Assembly: GCA_023423835.1 (NCBI GenBank) | Contig: JAFAEW010000022.1 | Location: 1 to 23,098, forward strand | Reading direction: 5' to 3' | Source of the DNA: Bacteroidota bacterium | GTDB taxonomy: Bacteria; Bacteroidota; Bacteroidia; Chitinophagales; Chitinophagaceae | DNA length: 23,098 nt | In this document: piece after piece, positions 22,495 through 23,098 of the stretch | How the letters are laid out: every line of letters begins with the position of its first letter | Numbering within the stretch: the first letter of the stretch is position 1 | Translations under genes and position numbers: made by a program | Notes under the pieces: generated by a model | Told to the model about the DNA's origin: nothing | The model's database searches: none | Seen by the model: the letters and a program-made list of their open reading frames with translations, nothing else

Positions 22495-23098
22495 ATGCGA
22501 CCACTACTACTGCCCGACACACTTCAATACGCGCTACATGAAGAAGGCAGGATTCGCTGGAGCATTACCCAAACCGGAAGTTCATTTGTTTATGATTACT
22601 TCTTAAAAGACCATTTAGGAAATATCAGAAGTGTAATTACCGAAGAAACAAGAACCGATGCCTATCCCTATGCAAGCCTTGAAGATGCAACACTTGCCAC
22701 TGAAAAGAATTATTATACGAACCTTGATATCGGAAGAAAAAATAAAACGAGCGTTCCCGGCTATCCCAGCAATGATGCCACCACCAATCCGAACAATTAC
22801 ATTCAGGAGTTAAACGGAAATACTACAAAAACAGGAGCGGGAATGTTTATAAAAGTTATGGCCGGCGATAAATTAAATGTTTCTACAAGTTATTGGTACC
22901 CTGCCACATTCACTTCCGCTCCTAATGTAAGTCCGCTGACTGATTTGGTAACTGCAATAGCCTCCGGAGTGTCAGGCGAATCAGGTGGAAAGTTGCTGGA
23001 AAGTCAGTTAAACACAACTGTTCTTTCTCCTTCCATCACAGGATTTTTAAACAACCGCGATGCCGGAAACAACATCACCAAACCCAAGGCTTATCTAA
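22495..23098 (+). CDS. RHS/YD-repeat protein, C-terminal core fragment (5'-truncated, runs off right edge)
   Basis: A frame open from ATG 22495 to the window edge, 201 codons, with an in-frame TAA at 22483-22485. The protein starts MRPLLLPDTLQYALHEEGR and quickly enters RHS-associated core sequence: VYDYFLKDHLGNIRSVITEE, the classic D-H-L-G-(N/S)-x-R motif, followed by YPYASLEDATLATEKNYY. Later parts (NPNNYIQEL, MFIKVMAGDKLNVSTSYWYP, FLNNRD, KPKAYL) resemble the region after the core in the large RHS-like proteins of Chitinophagaceae, from memory of that family. Those proteins are usually well over 1000 residues, with a signal peptide and many YD repeats before this point; none is present upstream. 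It is probably the 3' remnant of an RHS gene or a displaced module. Whether it is expressed is unknown. Confidence 0.7.
   Translation, partial: MRPLLLPDTLQYALHEEGRIRWSITQTGSSFVYDYFLKDHLGNIRSVITEETRTDAYPYASLEDATLATEKNYYTNLDIGRKNKTSVPGYPSNDATTNPNNYIQELNGNTTKTGAGMFIKVMAGDKLNVSTSYWYPATFTSAPNVSPLTDLVTAIASGVSGESGGKLLESQLNTTVLSPSITGFLNNRDAGNNITKPKAYL

Noticed and set aside
1..23098. CRISPR arrays, tRNA or rRNA genes, insertion sequences, prophage genes
   Set aside because: No regularly spaced repeats, cloverleaf-like segments, transposase motifs or phage genes were recognised on either strand by eye; tRNAscan and IS searches would settle it.

Overview
The window looks like a chromosomal segment from a member of the Bacteroidota, most likely the Chitinophagales/Chitinophagaceae. 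Four things point there: promoter boxes of the TTG-N19-TAnnTTTG type, few Shine-Dalgarno sequences, several lipoproteins and outer-membrane proteins of Bacteroidota style, and the style of the complex I proteins (separate NuoC and NuoD, short NuoG). The taxonomic call is an inference from protein style, not from a marker gene. No tRNA, rRNA, CRISPR array, insertion sequence or prophage was seen.

Left part (1-6928). A 5'-partial outer-membrane beta-barrel gene (DUF6089-like) runs leftward off the window. It is divergent from a thiolase of the 3-oxoadipyl-CoA/acetyl-CoA type. Next comes a leftward pair, hisS followed by a small Pro/Ala-rich lipoprotein, convergent with the thiolase. Divergent from hisS is a tight rightward cluster: a two-helix membrane protein, a PstS-like substrate-binding lipoprotein that overlaps it by one base, and a large secreted TPR protein. 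A clear intrinsic terminator closes this cluster.

Centre (7040-20977). This is a complete 14-subunit nuo operon (nuoABCDEFGHIJKLMN) for proton-pumping NADH:quinone oxidoreductase (complex I), in canonical order. It covers the NADH-oxidising module (NuoE, F, G), the connecting Q module (B, C, D, I) and the membrane arm (A, H, J, K, L, M, N). Its peculiarities are a VOC/PhnB-like gene inserted between nuoE and nuoF; a NuoG that stops after the iron-sulphur region; an exact-consensus internal promoter before nuoI; RNA hairpins between nuoA/nuoB, nuoH/nuoI and nuoK/nuoL; and CCTTAAGG palindromes that embed unusually good Shine-Dalgarno sequences before nuoG and nuoL.

Right part (20978-23098). 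A MacB/FtsX-type ABC permease stands without a visible ATPase, behind a promoter region containing two inverted repeats. After an AT-rich spacer with a split direct repeat comes the start of an ORF homologous only to the C-terminal core region of RHS/YD-repeat proteins. It runs off the right edge and looks like a 5'-truncated RHS gene or displaced module.

Most of the window is conserved housekeeping sequence. I do not see a convincing wholly new system. The best leads are the VOC gene inside the nuo operon, the internal promoter and hairpin architecture of that operon, the small-membrane-protein/PstS-like/TPR cluster, and the decapitated RHS ORF.
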